A DNA stretch of 64,000 nucleotides from NCBI GenBank assembly GCA_024280835.1, contig JAJRPJ010000012.1, positions 337,842 to 401,841 on the forward strand, in the 5' to 3' direction. Position numbers and translations under genes: made by a program. Shown here piece after piece: positions 33,929 through 43,170 of this stretch (position 1 is the first letter of the stretch; each line of letters opens with the position of its first letter). The notes beneath the pieces were generated by a model that saw only the letters and a list, made by a program, of their open reading frames with translations, was not told where the DNA came from and made no database searches. This DNA comes from Candidatus Zixiibacteriota bacterium. GTDB lineage: Bacteria > Zixibacteria > MSB-5A5 > GN15 > JACZUZ01.

Positions 33929-34495
33929 CTAATAAGATTGCAAATCATCAAGACGCACACGCCCTGTAGAGCTAAGCACACTTATCGTCGCATAGCTCGT
34001 CGCCGAACCAGCTTCCGAACCGTACGAAATCGGCGTGACACTACCTGACTCCGATGCCGAGCCATTTGAACTAAACAATACCGCCCCTGTGAATGTTGAA
34101 GTCAGCCCCCCGAACTCACCAGGAATTGTGTCAACACTAATAGTAGAGTCTCCACTCTGTAATGCCGCAGGAGTAGTCACTACTTTATCCTTAAACAGGG
34201 TAAATGTCCCAGCGCTGGCATCAAAATCCACACAATAATTAGCTTTCTCCGAAATCGCCAAAGAACGAGCCTGACGCAAGACTGAAACCATATCTCGCGC
34301 CGTACCACGAAATTCCATCTTTTCAATTTCGTGAGAGAAACGAGGTCCAGCCATCGCGGCAATAATACCCATAATCACAACTGACGACATCAACTCTATC
34401 AAAGTCACTCCACGTTGATTTCTCAAACGCAAAAACCGCGAGAAAAAACTCCTTCTAGGAGCTATTGGGATATCTGAATCGGATTTCTTTTGCAT
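33929..34495 (-). CDS. Prepilin-type N-terminal cleavage protein (GspH/FimT-like minor pilin)
   Basis: 188 residues with a long basic leader, then the class III signal RNQRGVTLIELMSSVVIMGI: cleavage after Gly with Glu at +5 of the mature protein. The pilin helix runs on into SHEIEKMEFRGTARDMVSVL and RQARSLAISEKANYCVDFD, typical of GspH/FimT minor pilins that prime pilus assembly. It lies upstream of pilM on the same strand but is separated by 580 bp and its own terminator, so it is probably a separate unit. The major pilin and pilB/C/D/T are not in this window. Confidence 0.88.
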   Translation of the reverse strand: MQKKSDSDIPIAPRRSFFSRFLRLRNQRGVTLIELMSSVVIMGIIAAMAGPRFSHEIEKMEFRGTARDMVSVLRQARSLAISEKANYCVDFDASAGTFTLFKDKVVTTPAALQSGDSTISVDTIPGEFGGLTSTFTGAVLFSSNGSASESGSVTPISYGSEAGSATSYATISVLSSTGRVRLDDLQSY

Positions 34496-35253
34496 AAAGA
34501 GACCTTTCTATAAAGCTTCTATTGACACATATGTGTTTCAATTGTTTCCGCAGCCTGCTCTTCCGAGACTCTCCAACCAGTCTCTTCAATAAATCTCTCA
34601 AACTAAGCCGCCGACTATTGTTCAATCAAACGTTCGCAGAAACTGTGCCCTGAAGGGCATTTACGCACACTTCAAGCAATTATTAGCTAACCGCATATGT
34701 TACACCAGCTTGCACAACCGTTAACACCGACAACTATCTGGTAGGTAACTCATCAATAGCCGAAATGAACTCCAGTTAGTCGACATCTATGGGCGCCAAG
34801 CCATACTTATGGCTCGCACACAACATTTTCGGGACTAATTCTGTTTCAACTCGCGACATCCATGAATCAAAAATACCAGCTCAACTAATATTGACCGTTT
34901 AAAACATTGACGTGGGAATAATTCTCCTATGCGAACACCAATATATTCACTATACTATAGTGATGCGGCGAAGGAGCGAAAAGGCTTGCCACGACCACAA
35001 CAACACTCACCGCGTCGAAAAATACCTCACTTGCAGTCACTTTCACTTCCCTCGCTTTGGAGCGCAAGAATAACCTCAGCAAGACGACAGTATAATAATA
35101 CAGTGCGCTTGTATTTGACTCTGCCTTGAATGAATGCTGACACAACTGAACCAAGTCTTGCGAATATGAGTTAAACATCATGGACACAGCGCAAACAACT
35201 GTAACCCCAACAACAATTAAAATTGTATCACAATAAATCGGACTGGAACAAAC
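34496..35253. other. 758-bp divergent intergenic region between prepilin and S8 peptidase genes
   Basis: No gene is convincing here. It contains a 12-bp palindrome ACACATATGTGT (34525-34536), 30 bases upstream of the prepilin start, and a short 13-nt periodic CTCTTC/CTCTCC array (34556-34605). It also has a small AGCCATA/TATGGCT hairpin (about 34799-34814) and a TCACTATA-C-TATAGTGA palindrome (34947-34963). The palindromes could be operators for the flanking genes. Confidence 0.45.
34556..34605. repeat. Short ~13-nt periodic CTCTTC/CTCTCC array, locus 5 (degenerate)
   Basis: Units CTCTTCCGAGA, CTCTCCAACCAGT, CTCTTCAATAAAT and CTCTCAAACTAAG follow each other at about 13-nt spacing, upstream of the prepilin gene. 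It is a weaker relative of the arrays at 16715, 24925 and 54177. Confidence 0.35.
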
Positions 35254-37779
35254 ATGGAAGTCTTCAAAAAGGCATCACAGGCGCTGAATCTTTTCATGAC
35301 CACCAGAGCTAACCTTCTATCTACAGTGTCACTAATAACACTGTCACTAATAGCTCTTACCGCGTTGCTACTTTTCCCTGCGGGTATTAACGCCCAGAAC
35401 TCCAATGCCAAAAACGGAAACGCTGCCCAAAGCAGCCGCCTCAGAGAGTTCACCACAAAATATCTAACCTCCACACCAGTGATTCTCAGCAAATCCGAAG
35501 TAGTTGTCGCACCCAAAACACTTGATTACTTGGAAAGCCAAAACGCCACCAAGGGCTCGGCAAACTTCTGGGTCTTCTTCGCCGACAAAGGCTCCTCAGC
35601 CGCAACTACCTTAAGACGCGATCCAAAAGACTTTCCTGTTCTCACTAAGTCTCTCACTCGCCGCGCCAAAGTTGGCATGGACAAAATTGTCTTCGCAGAC
35701 CTACCAGTCGAAATCGATTATATCAGCGCAATTGAATCTCTAGGCTCCTCAAATATTCGCACTTCACGTTGGCTCAACGCCGCCACCTTCTCAGTCAACT
35801 CTCAAAACAATCTAGCGCAATTACTAAATCAAATAGCCGCTTTACCGTTTGTCATTGAAATCAAACCCGCGCTCACTTTTGTACGCAGCCCAGCCCCTTC
35901 CACAGTCGGCCCCGCACCCGAAGGATCCAATCCGCCCAGTGGCTCCTCTCTTTTCGGAGCCGAGGCGGCTCTAAACTATGGCACATCATTTCAGCAAATC
36001 TCTCAAATAAAAGCCGACATCGGACATCAGCGCGGTTACAAAGGCCAAGGCGTCACCATCGCCATGCTCGATACTGGCTACCGCAAAAGCCATCAAGCCT
36101 TTGCCGCCGCCTTCAGTGAAGGCCGAGTCATCGCCGAATATGATTTCATCAACAATGACAATAACACCGCCAACGAATTCGGCGATGTAGGCAGCCAATG
36201 GAGCCACGGCACACTAACTTGGTCAACCGCTGGCGGCCAATTCGACGGTAAACTCTATGGCCCAGCCTATGGCGCAAATTTCCTCTTAGCTAAAACAGAA
36301 AACGTCCCGCTCGAAACAATCCAAGAGGAGTTTGATTGGGTAGCGGCCATGGAATGGGCCGACTCACTTGGCGCAGACGTCATCTCCAGCTCACTCGGCT
36401 ATATCGACTGGTACACATTCTCTGATTTAGATGGCGCCACTGCCGTCACAACAATCGGCGCCAACATGGCCGCAGGCCTAGGCATAGTCGTCTGTGATGC
36501 TATGGGCAATTCAGGTTCATCTGCAAGTTCGCTGATAGCCCCAGCGGATGCCTTCAGTATACTCTCAGTTGGCGCCGTCGATGCCGCAGGAACTGTAGCC
36601 AGTTTCTCATCACGCGGCCCAACAGCCGACGGACGCACAAAACCAGAAGTCTGCGCCAGAGGAGTCGCAACATGGTCCGCCTCATCAGGAACTGATGTCG
36701 CATACACCACTGCTAGCGGAACTTCACTCTCAACACCATTAGTCGCAGGTGCAGTCGCTCAACTCATTTCCGCCAAACCAACCTTTCCACCTCTGCTGAT
36801 TATCGAAAACTTCAAATCCACCGCCAGCAACCCACTCTCACCTGATAATAATATCGGCTGGGGAATCATCGATGTCGAAGCAGCCCTAGACTGGGGTGTC
36901 AACTTCACCGCTAACGGCTCTGCCTCCAATCTAATCCTCGACAACTTCCCCGTCTCCGTCACATTTGCCGACAATTCCGATATCACCGCCAGTGATTGGA
37001 CATGGGACTTCGGCGACTCTCAAGGAGCGACAGGCGTCTCATCACCAGCTCACAATTACACCGCCCTTGGTCTCTATGATGTCTCACTAACCATCCAAAC
37101 CACATACGGCGCTGTCTCAAAAGCTAACTCAGGCTTTGTTCTAATCACCGCAGACACTTTGGAATTCGTTTCAGACTCAGGCTATGCAGGAAATTCATTC
37201 GCAATTTCAGTCAATCTAACCAACACCCAGCCCTTGCAGAGCATCGAAGTTCCTTTCTCCTACGCCGATCCGCTAATAGTCTCCTATGATTCAGCAACAG
37301 TCGGTTCGCGAACAGCAACCTTTCTCGCTCCAACCGAAACATCCATAGACCCCATCAACAAAAAAATTGCTGTTCGTCTAACAACATCTGGCACACCAGT
37401 CGCCGCAGGCGCTGGAGAAATCATGAAACTCTATTTTACTTTGGATTCTCTGGCGTTAGGAGGCGAAAGTGGCGCAGTTGACAGCTCAACAATCGGCGGC
37501 GCGCCACTACTCCTGACCTCACCAATAGCGACATATCCCACAAAGTTCACACCAGCGACTGTCTCAACAAAATTTGTCTTACGCGGTGATGCCGACAATG
37601 GAGGCTCACTCAATATCGCCGACGTCACTTTTCTAATTGCCAGAATCTTTATAGGCGGCCCACCCACAATAACCATTCAATCAGGTGACGCAAATGCTGA
37701 CCAAGAAATAAGAATTGATGACGCAACCTATTTGATTGCTTACATCTTCTCAGGAGGCCCACCACCACCAACCCCATAG
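35254..37779 (+). CDS. Secreted subtilisin-like (S8) serine peptidase with PKD, cohesin-like and dockerin domains
   Basis: 841 residues. A signal peptide (LIALTALLLFPAGINAQ) is followed by a propeptide-like region. The S8 domain has Asp in VTIAMLDTGYRKSH (~272), His in QWSHGTLTW (~317) and Ser in ASGTSLSTPLVAGAVAQL (~491). A PKD domain follows (DWTWDFGDSQGATG...AHNYTALGLYDVSLTI), then a cohesin-like segment (YAGNSFAISVNLTNTQPLQS, VPFSYADPL). A C-terminal dockerin pair ends it: LRGDADNGGSLNIADVTFLI and SGDANADQEIRIDDATYLIA. It would be exported and active outside the cell. Having both cohesin-like and dockerin modules suggests multimer or complex formation on the surface; that is inference. 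Confidence 0.9.
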   Translation: MEVFKKASQALNLFMTTRANLLSTVSLITLSLIALTALLLFPAGINAQNSNAKNGNAAQSSRLREFTTKYLTSTPVILSKSEVVVAPKTLDYLESQNATKGSANFWVFFADKGSSAATTLRRDPKDFPVLTKSLTRRAKVGMDKIVFADLPVEIDYISAIESLGSSNIRTSRWLNAATFSVNSQNNLAQLLNQIAALPFVIEIKPALTFVRSPAPSTVGPAPEGSNPPSGSSLFGAEAALNYGTSFQQISQIKADIGHQRGYKGQGVTIAMLDTGYRKSHQAFAAAFSEGRVIAEYDFINNDNNTANEFGDVGSQWSHGTLTWSTAGGQFDGKLYGPAYGANFLLAKTENVPLETIQEEFDWVAAMEWADSLGADVISSSLGYIDWYTFSDLDGATAVTTIGANMAAGLGIVVCDAMGNSGSSASSLIAPADAFSILSVGAVDAAGTVASFSSRGPTADGRTKPEVCARGVATWSASSGTDVAYTTASGTSLSTPLVAGAVAQLISAKPTFPPLLIIENFKSTASNPLSPDNNIGWGIIDVEAALDWGVNFTANGSASNLILDNFPVSVTFADNSDITASDWTWDFGDSQGATGVSSPAHNYTALGLYDVSLTIQTTYGAVSKANSGFVLITADTLEFVSDSGYAGNSFAISVNLTNTQPLQSIEVPFSYADPLIVSYDSATVGSRTATFLAPTETSIDPINKKIAVRLTTSGTPVAAGAGEIMKLYFTLDSLALGGESGAVDSSTIGGAPLLLTSPIATYPTKFTPATVSTKFVLRGDADNGGSLNIADVTFLIARIFIGGPPTITIQSGDANADQEIRIDDATYLIAYIFSGGPPPPTP

Positions 37780-37885
37780 GACTTATCACCAAGCCCACAG
37801 ACACAATCGAGAACAGCTCGTAACTGTCATCTACAATTGCGAGAAGCACAGAGCCAGACCAATCTCAACACTTCAAGACAGCCCA

Positions 37886-37927
37886 GTAGGTCATGTCCCC
37901 TTTTCAGGGACTTGACATTTTACCAAC
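37886..37927. repeat. REP-like palindrome, family A copy 2
   Basis: GTAGGTCATGTCCCCTTTTC followed by AGGGACTTGACATTTTACCAAC, about 90% identical to the copy at 20994-21035, with the same flanks. It lies between the S8 peptidase and ogt genes, which converge. Confidence 0.72.
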
Positions 37928-37956
37928 GATATCCCCCAATATCACCACCCGAAATG

Positions 37957-37989
37957 TCATTGCGAAGAGCGACACGGCAATCTCAACGC
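37957..37989. repeat. REP-like sequence, family E copy 2
   Basis: TCATTGCGAAGAGCGACACG followed by GCAATCTCAACGC, a shorter version of the copy at 33834-33871. It lies 30 bp from family A copy 2, just beyond the ogt stop. Confidence 0.68.
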
Positions 37990-38002
37990 AAACTTACTCA
38001 AC

Positions 38003-38569
38003 TCACTTCTCACCAAACTCGCTCTCAATCTTAAGCAGCTGACGTTTCATCGCCAACCCACCACCATAACCACCTAGCCCAGAGCTAGCCACTACTCGGT
38101 GACAGGGAATCACAAACGGCAATGGATTAGTCGCATTAGCCGTCCCCACCGCCCTAGCGGCCCGAGGTGAGCCAACATCTTTGGCAATCTCACCATAAGA
38201 GCGCGTCTCACCATACGGAATCTTAGCCACGCCTTTCAAAAGAGCCTTGCGATAAAATCCATCTACCTGCAAATCAATTTTGAAATCGAACTTCTTGCGC
38301 TTGCCACTAAAATATTCCTTCAACTGTCTCGCCGCCTTACGATTCTCGACTCCACCTGCGCGAACAATCGGCCCATGTACACTAGCGCCAATTGCAACTT
38401 CAGGATTAGCCTCTCTACCAGGTAAAGTAATTTGGCAAACACCCTTTTCATTTGCCAGCAATTCAATCTCTCCCAAAGGCGAAATAAACGAATGCTTCCA
38501 GAGAACCTGCGGCTCATCGTCACTAGACTTGCGAAAGTTCTTTTTGCTACTGCTTTTCTTGAGACTCAT
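38003..38569 (-). CDS. ogt: Methylated-DNA--protein-cysteine methyltransferase
   Basis: Direct-reversal repair of O6-alkylguanine by transfer of the alkyl group to its own cysteine. The active site is PFVIPCHRVVASSGLGGYGG, preceded by the helix-turn-helix region IPYGETRSYGEIAKDVGSPR and AARAVGTANATNPL. The N-terminal ~80 residues form the usual small alpha/beta domain after a Lys/Ser-rich start. A longer frame to TTG 38593 exists. GAGGAG eight bases before the ATG at 38569 fixes the start (188 residues). It lies 104 bp downstream of the alkA-like gene, giving a small alkylation-repair group. Confidence 0.94.
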   Translation of the reverse strand: MSLKKSSSKKNFRKSSDDEPQVLWKHSFISPLGEIELLANEKGVCQITLPGREANPEVAIGASVHGPIVRAGGVENRKAARQLKEYFSGKRKKFDFKIDLQVDGFYRKALLKGVAKIPYGETRSYGEIAKDVGSPRAARAVGTANATNPLPFVIPCHRVVASSGLGGYGGGLAMKRQLLKIESEFGEK

Positions 38570-38673
38570 ATCACTCGCTCCTCTTATCGCCAAACTCTAG
38601 CAAATCTCGCGACACCTGTCAATCACATAGTCCAGCATATAGTCCAACACACAGCCCAAGCGCCAAAACAACA

Positions 38674-39645
38674 TCAAGCATATCCCTGCCACAAGTATAA
38701 TGTATACAACGAACGAAATGGACGAAACGGCTCGGCCAATTCAGCAATCTCTTCATCACTAGGCGGCGAGTCCAATGAATAAGCGCTCTTAATCGCCCGA
38801 CGAAGTCCCGCATCACCAAGTGGCAACGCATCCAAATGCCCAGCCCCACGCATCAATATATAATTCGCAGTCCAAGCCCCAATCCCACGCAAAGACACAA
38901 GCTCCTCACATGCCCTCGCATAAGGCGTCTCTGACAATCCCTCAAGATCAAGCGAACCATCGACAACCGCCCGCGACAGTGTCAGCAAATATTCAGACTT
39001 CCTCTGTGACAGTTGCAACGCCCGTAAATTCTCAATCTTGGCTCCAGCAATCGATTCAGCAGTTGGAGCGGCAAACATCTCTCGCGAATCAAATTCAAAC
39101 CGCCTCCCATAACTCTGAGCCAATCGCTCCTTAAGTGTCAAAGCAAATCCAAGTGTCACCTGCTGACCAACAATCGCCCACAAAGCCGCATCGAATACAT
39201 TCGCTGTCAAAATCGGCTTCAGTCCCTGCAACGACCGCTTAAGTGACTTCAAAGGTTTGCATTTCCCAAGAGCCAAATAAAACGGCCGCAAATCCACGCC
39301 CAAGGACAAAACATGTTCCAAATACCGCTCAACATCCTGCGAAGAAACATCCTCACCCAATGACACCCCAGTTTTCTTCTTACGAACCTCTCTAGACCAT
39401 CGTAATACCCGCCAATGAACATCTATACTCGACGAATCAAGACTGCCACAACTTGTCCCCTCAATTAGTACTGGATTATTCTTTATGACAGCATGTAACC
39501 GAAGCTGCTGATCGGTATCCTCATCACACGCAACAACAGAAGCGCCCTGTTCCACTGGAGTGCGAGAAGCAAAAAAACGCACAGCCAATGAAAGATCATA
39601 CGGCGTCGCAGGCGTAACTCGGCAACTACCTTCCACAGTTCTCAC
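38674..39645 (-). CDS. alkA: DNA-3-methyladenine glycosylase II (AlkA-type, HhH-GPD)
   Basis: Removes alkylated purines from DNA by base excision. The 323-residue product has an N-terminal AlkA-like beta domain (YDLSLAVRFFASRTP), then the HhH-GPD core: ANVFDAALWAIVGQQVTLGF, LVSLRGIGAWTANYILMRGA and the catalytic Asp in LDALPLGDAGLRRAI. No Fe-S cysteine cluster follows, consistent with AlkA rather than Nth/MutY. The GTG start at 39645 overlaps the stop of the upstream HAD gene by four bases (GTGA), so the two are translationally coupled. Confidence 0.92.
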   Translation of the reverse strand: MRTVEGSCRVTPATPYDLSLAVRFFASRTPVEQGASVVACDEDTDQQLRLHAVIKNNPVLIEGTSCGSLDSSSIDVHWRVLRWSREVRKKKTGVSLGEDVSSQDVERYLEHVLSLGVDLRPFYLALGKCKPLKSLKRSLQGLKPILTANVFDAALWAIVGQQVTLGFALTLKERLAQSYGRRFEFDSREMFAAPTAESIAGAKIENLRALQLSQRKSEYLLTLSRAVVDGSLDLEGLSETPYARACEELVSLRGIGAWTANYILMRGAGHLDALPLGDAGLRRAIKSAYSLDSPPSDEEIAELAEPFRPFRSLYTLYLWQGYA

Positions 39646-40433
39646 CCATGATTACTACCGCATAAGATTTCAGCGAAATGCAACAAATCATCAACTCTCG
39701 ACAAACTAGGATGTGCCTCCAACCTTTTTGGATCACCAAACTCACTGGCGACAACAACAACTGGAATCCCAGCCGCCTCTGCCGCCAAAACATCATTTAT
39801 CGTATCACCAATAACGACAGTCGTTTCCTTAGTGGAACCCAGACGCTCAAGCGCCAACTGAAATATATCAGGAGCGGGCTTCGGCTGAGCTTCATCTCCA
39901 CCAACAACCGCTTTGAAAATATCCCCAAGATTAAACTTGTCAATAACCCCCACAATGTGCGCTCGAATCTTAGTTGAACCAATCGCCATCTCGAAACCCG
40001 CCGCTTGTAATCGCTGAAGCGCCTCAAGCGCCAACGGCAACAATTCTGATGTCTGAACAATCACCTCACGAGCCCTCTCCTTGAACAAAGGCCGAATCCG
40101 CTCATAATCCACCTCTGGAGCAAAATCACTAAACATCAAAGGCAATGGACAGCCGATATATGGCTTAATCTCACTGGCCTCACGCTCAGTGCAATCAACA
40201 TTACGTAGAACATAGTTCGTGGAGTCGACTATCCCAGCGCTAGAATCAATCAAAACACCATCAAGATCAAAAATAATCGACCGTATAGACCCCGATCGCA
40301 TCTTGGCCAATACTGGACCGTCAGATGACTCATTGGATGATTGCTCGGATGATTGCTCGTTAAATGACTGCATATCTGACAATTTACCGCCCTTTGTAGA
40401 GAGTTTATGGGGTGTTTCTCGAGATTTGTTCAA
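39642..40433 (-). CDS. HAD-superfamily hydrolase, phosphoglycolate-phosphatase-like
   Basis: The core domain starts near residue 48 with the nucleophile motif IRSIIFDLDGVLIDSSAGIV. Motif II is in FEMAIGSTK and motif III/IV is GGDEAQPKPAPDIFQLALER with TVVIGDTINDVLAAEAAGI. These match the Gph/PGP subgroup. With alkylation and oxidative repair genes downstream, removal of 2-phosphoglycolate from DNA-end repair is a plausible but unproven role. The frame starts at TTG 40433, giving ~45 extra Ser/Gln-rich residues. ATGs at 40373 or 40301 are alternatives and none has a strong ribosome site. Confidence 0.87.
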   Translation of the reverse strand: MNKSRETPHKLSTKGGKLSDMQSFNEQSSEQSSNESSDGPVLAKMRSGSIRSIIFDLDGVLIDSSAGIVDSTNYVLRNVDCTEREASEIKPYIGCPLPLMFSDFAPEVDYERIRPLFKERAREVIVQTSELLPLALEALQRLQAAGFEMAIGSTKIRAHIVGVIDKFNLGDIFKAVVGGDEAQPKPAPDIFQLALERLGSTKETTVVIGDTINDVLAAEAAGIPVVVVASEFGDPKRLEAHPSLSRVDDLLHFAEILCGSNHG

Positions 40434-40706
40434 TATTTAGGCTCAACTTGGCGACATTCTTGCTCTATCAATGTCCGTACCAAGTGTCAAAGGCGCTTGT
40501 ACCTTGCATGATAATGAATTATCCTTGATTAACACGAGCAATTGAAACCATTTTCAGGAAAAAAGTGTATTAGTTTATGAAGAGAGCGTTCCGATAAGAC
40601 TCACAGAAGACGCTAACTTTTGCAAGTACCCATTCAGAAAAGAATACAGCTTCAACTAGCAGAAAAATATTACGGCGACCATGCCCAGCAAAGGAATAGG
40701 CACACC

Positions 40707-42557
40707 ATGAAAAGATTCTTGCTACAACTAACCACAGTTACAACATTCGCCATCGGACTAATATGGTTCGCTGGCGAGGGCGAGGCCACTCAATCAAACC
40801 TTTCTAATCCCTCTCCGCTCTTGGCTAGCTCAGAGCTATACGCCGCCGAGACATTACAGATAAAAATCGATGGGGCCGAAACTCCAGCGACAATCGCCGA
40901 AAAGCGAAAAGCTCGCAAACGCAACAATCCCTATGTCGCCGCTCAAAAACTCACAAATGTAATCACAGACATCCGCAATCGCTACATGGATGAAGTCGAC
41001 ATGGAAGAGCTCGTCAATGCTGGTATCAAAGGCATGCTCAAAAATCTAGACCGCTATTCCATCTTGATGGAAAAACAATCCTACGAAAACCTAATGGAAC
41101 ACACCTCAGGCAGATACCAAGGTGTCGGCCTGCAAATTGATTCACGCAACGACTATATCGTCGTAGTCGCCCCTCTCGAAGGCGGCCCTTCTGAAAAACT
41201 CGGACTGCGCGCTGGTGATGTCATCAAAAAAATTGAAGACAAAACCACTTACAAAATGAAAACCGCTGGCGCCTCAAAACTCATGCGCGGCAAAGCAGGC
41301 ACCGAAATCAAAGTCACCGTCGAGCGCCAAGGCGTCCCCGACCTGATGGATTTCACCATCATGCGCGACTTTATCACCCTACACTCAGTAAACTATTCTG
41401 GCAAAATCCCAGGTACAAATGTAGGCTACATGCGCCTCTCAACTTTTGCCGCCAATGGCGAATCAGAGCTAAGAGCAGCAGTTGAGAAACTTAAAGCTGA
41501 AAACGTCGACGGCATCGTCTTTGACCTCCGCTCAAATGGTGGCGGCTTACTCGGCCAAGCAGTTTCAATCTCTGAGATGTTTGTCCCCAAGAACAGCTTA
41601 ATCGTTTACACTCAAGGCCGTGACGAATCATCGAGACACGAATACTTCTCACGACGCGAGCCAATTTATTCAGAGAAACCAATGATCGTCCTCGTCGATG
41701 AAGGCACAGCATCTGCATCGGAAATCGTCTCAGGAGCTCTCCAAGATTACGACCGCGCCATCGTCCTCGGCAACACAACCTTTGGCAAAGGCCTTGTCCA
41801 AGGCGTCTTCGATATAAATGGCGACTCTGATGTTCATCTCAAACTCACTACCGCTCGTTACTATGTTCCTTCTGGACGTTGCATTCAGCGTCTCGACAGA
41901 CAGTGGAAATCACGCGAAAAGAATGAACACGAAGCCGAAGAACAAGGTGATAGCCTCAAACTAGAAGACCGTGAAATCTTCCACACCGCCAACGGCAGAG
42001 TTGTCTATGGAGGCGGAGGTATCGTGCCTGATGTCGTGGCCGAGCGTGAGTTTTGGAAACCAATCACCAGTAATATGCGACGCAAAACTCTCTTCTTTGA
42101 CTTCGCCTCAGGGTACCTCGCTGATCATCCAGACACAAAACTCGATGATGAAATCACTGACGAAGTAGTCGCAGACTACAGAAAGTTTATCAAGTCGAAA
42201 GACTTCGATTACAAAACGGCTCTTCAGTTATCTTTTGAAGATTTCAAAAAGACCGTCACTGACGAAGAAAGTGAAGAAGCTTTCAAGAGTGAAATCAAAC
42301 AAATGGACGAGCTAATTGAGCGCGGCAAAGCCAATGACTTCGACGAAGCGCTCCAAGATATCAAAATGGGCATCAAGCGCGAATTCGTCTCACACATCGG
42401 CGGCGAAAAAGCTCGCTATGAAAACTTCTTCCTGAAAATTGACCCAGCCATCAAGCAGGCCGCGGATATCATCTCATCACCCAAAGAGTTCTCCCGCATC
42501 CTAACCGAAGGCGCCGATAGAGCAGAAATACAGAAGGACAAGAAATCAGCCGAGTAA
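40707..42557 (+). CDS. C-terminal processing peptidase (S41, CtpA/Prc family)
   Basis: 616-residue periplasmic serine peptidase with a signal peptide (MKRFLLQLTTVTTFAIGLIW). Next come an N-terminal helical region (VITDIRNRYMDEVDMEELVN), a PDZ domain (YQGVGLQIDSRNDYIVVVAP, GPSEKLGLRAGDVIKKIE) and the S41 domain. The catalytic Ser lies in VDEGTASASEIVSGALQDYD and the Lys in TTFGKGLVQGVFDI. DGIVFDLRSNGGGLLGQAV is also typical. A long C-terminal helical extension (~130 residues) follows, as in many such enzymes. The ATG at 40707 is chosen because it begins the signal peptide; the frame continues upstream to 40620. A terminator follows at 42598. Confidence 0.93.
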   Translation: MKRFLLQLTTVTTFAIGLIWFAGEGEATQSNLSNPSPLLASSELYAAETLQIKIDGAETPATIAEKRKARKRNNPYVAAQKLTNVITDIRNRYMDEVDMEELVNAGIKGMLKNLDRYSILMEKQSYENLMEHTSGRYQGVGLQIDSRNDYIVVVAPLEGGPSEKLGLRAGDVIKKIEDKTTYKMKTAGASKLMRGKAGTEIKVTVERQGVPDLMDFTIMRDFITLHSVNYSGKIPGTNVGYMRLSTFAANGESELRAAVEKLKAENVDGIVFDLRSNGGGLLGQAVSISEMFVPKNSLIVYTQGRDESSRHEYFSRREPIYSEKPMIVLVDEGTASASEIVSGALQDYDRAIVLGNTTFGKGLVQGVFDINGDSDVHLKLTTARYYVPSGRCIQRLDRQWKSREKNEHEAEEQGDSLKLEDREIFHTANGRVVYGGGGIVPDVVAEREFWKPITSNMRRKTLFFDFASGYLADHPDTKLDDEITDEVVADYRKFIKSKDFDYKTALQLSFEDFKKTVTDEESEEAFKSEIKQMDELIERGKANDFDEALQDIKMGIKREFVSHIGGEKARYENFFLKIDPAIKQAADIISSPKEFSRILTEGADRAEIQKDKKSAE

Positions 42558-42597
42558 TACAACCCTTGCGCTAAAGCAAGGCAGTAACTAAGGCAAC

Positions 42598-42640
42598 AAA
42601 AAAAGCAGGAGTCTAGACATTCCAGACTCCTGCTTTTTTT
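42598..42640. terminator. Bidirectional intrinsic terminator between the S41 peptidase and lipoprotein genes
   Basis: A7-GCAGGAGTCT (42598-42614) pairs with AGACTCCTGC-T7 (42624-42640), a 17-bp stem with a nine-base loop. A/T runs on both sides allow it to act for the plus-strand peptidase gene and the converging minus-strand lipoprotein gene. Confidence 0.88.
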
Positions 42641-42706
42641 ATTCTACTATATTCTATGTCGTTTATCGAAAGCGCTTATTGAGAACAACTAGCCAAATCA
42701 CTCAGC

Positions 42707-43168
42707 CTAATAAACAAGTGGCTCAATTGGTGTAATCTTCTCCACATACCACTTCTCACCCATGTAATTAAGACGAATCTTAACAGGAATCAAACTATCA
42801 GTTTCAGTCGTCAAACTTTTGTAACGAAAACTCAATTCAACTTCTGCAATCTCTTGAGTGTAATAGAATGAAAGATTTGCAAAGCCATCAAACGGCCAAG
42901 GCTGTCCGTCAACCACCAGCGCTTCCCATTGCCCACGCTTACCCATCTCTGCTGAAAAACGCTGAGTCAACAAACTATCTGGCGAGTTAGCATAAGCGCT
43001 ACGATAAAACTGCTCCAACTCACTAAGCCGCACTTTAATATGCGGAATCTCATCTCTACTTGGAGGCTCCTCAACACACCCCACCAAAACCACACCAAAC
43101 ACCGCGACAGTCAGAACTACCAATGATTTCAACCCAGACATTGAATAACTATTAACCAGATTTATCAT
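42707..43168 (-). CDS. Small lipoprotein of unknown function
   Basis: 153 residues with a signal peptide ending in the lipobox VVLVGC (Cys about 30). The mature protein is a compact alpha/beta domain: RLSELEQFYRSAYANSPDSL, then strands FANLSFYYTQEIAEVELSFR and PVKIRLNYMGEKWYVEKITP. The layout is reminiscent of NTF2-like folds, but I cannot assign it. AGAGGAA before the ATG at 43168 fixes the start, two bases after the stop of the upstream lipoprotein gene, so the two are one transcript and probably work together. Confidence 0.8.
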   Translation of the reverse strand: MINLVNSYSMSGLKSLVVLTVAVFGVVLVGCVEEPPSRDEIPHIKVRLSELEQFYRSAYANSPDSLLTQRFSAEMGKRGQWEALVVDGQPWPFDGFANLSFYYTQEIAEVELSFRYKSLTTETDSLIPVKIRLNYMGEKWYVEKITPIEPLVY

Positions 43169-43170
43169 AC

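Noticed and set aside
34621..34760. Possible c-di-GMP riboswitch upstream of the prepilin or peptidase gene
   Set aside because: Only scattered GEMM-like words (GCACA, GGTAGGTA) occur; the required stems and order are not there.
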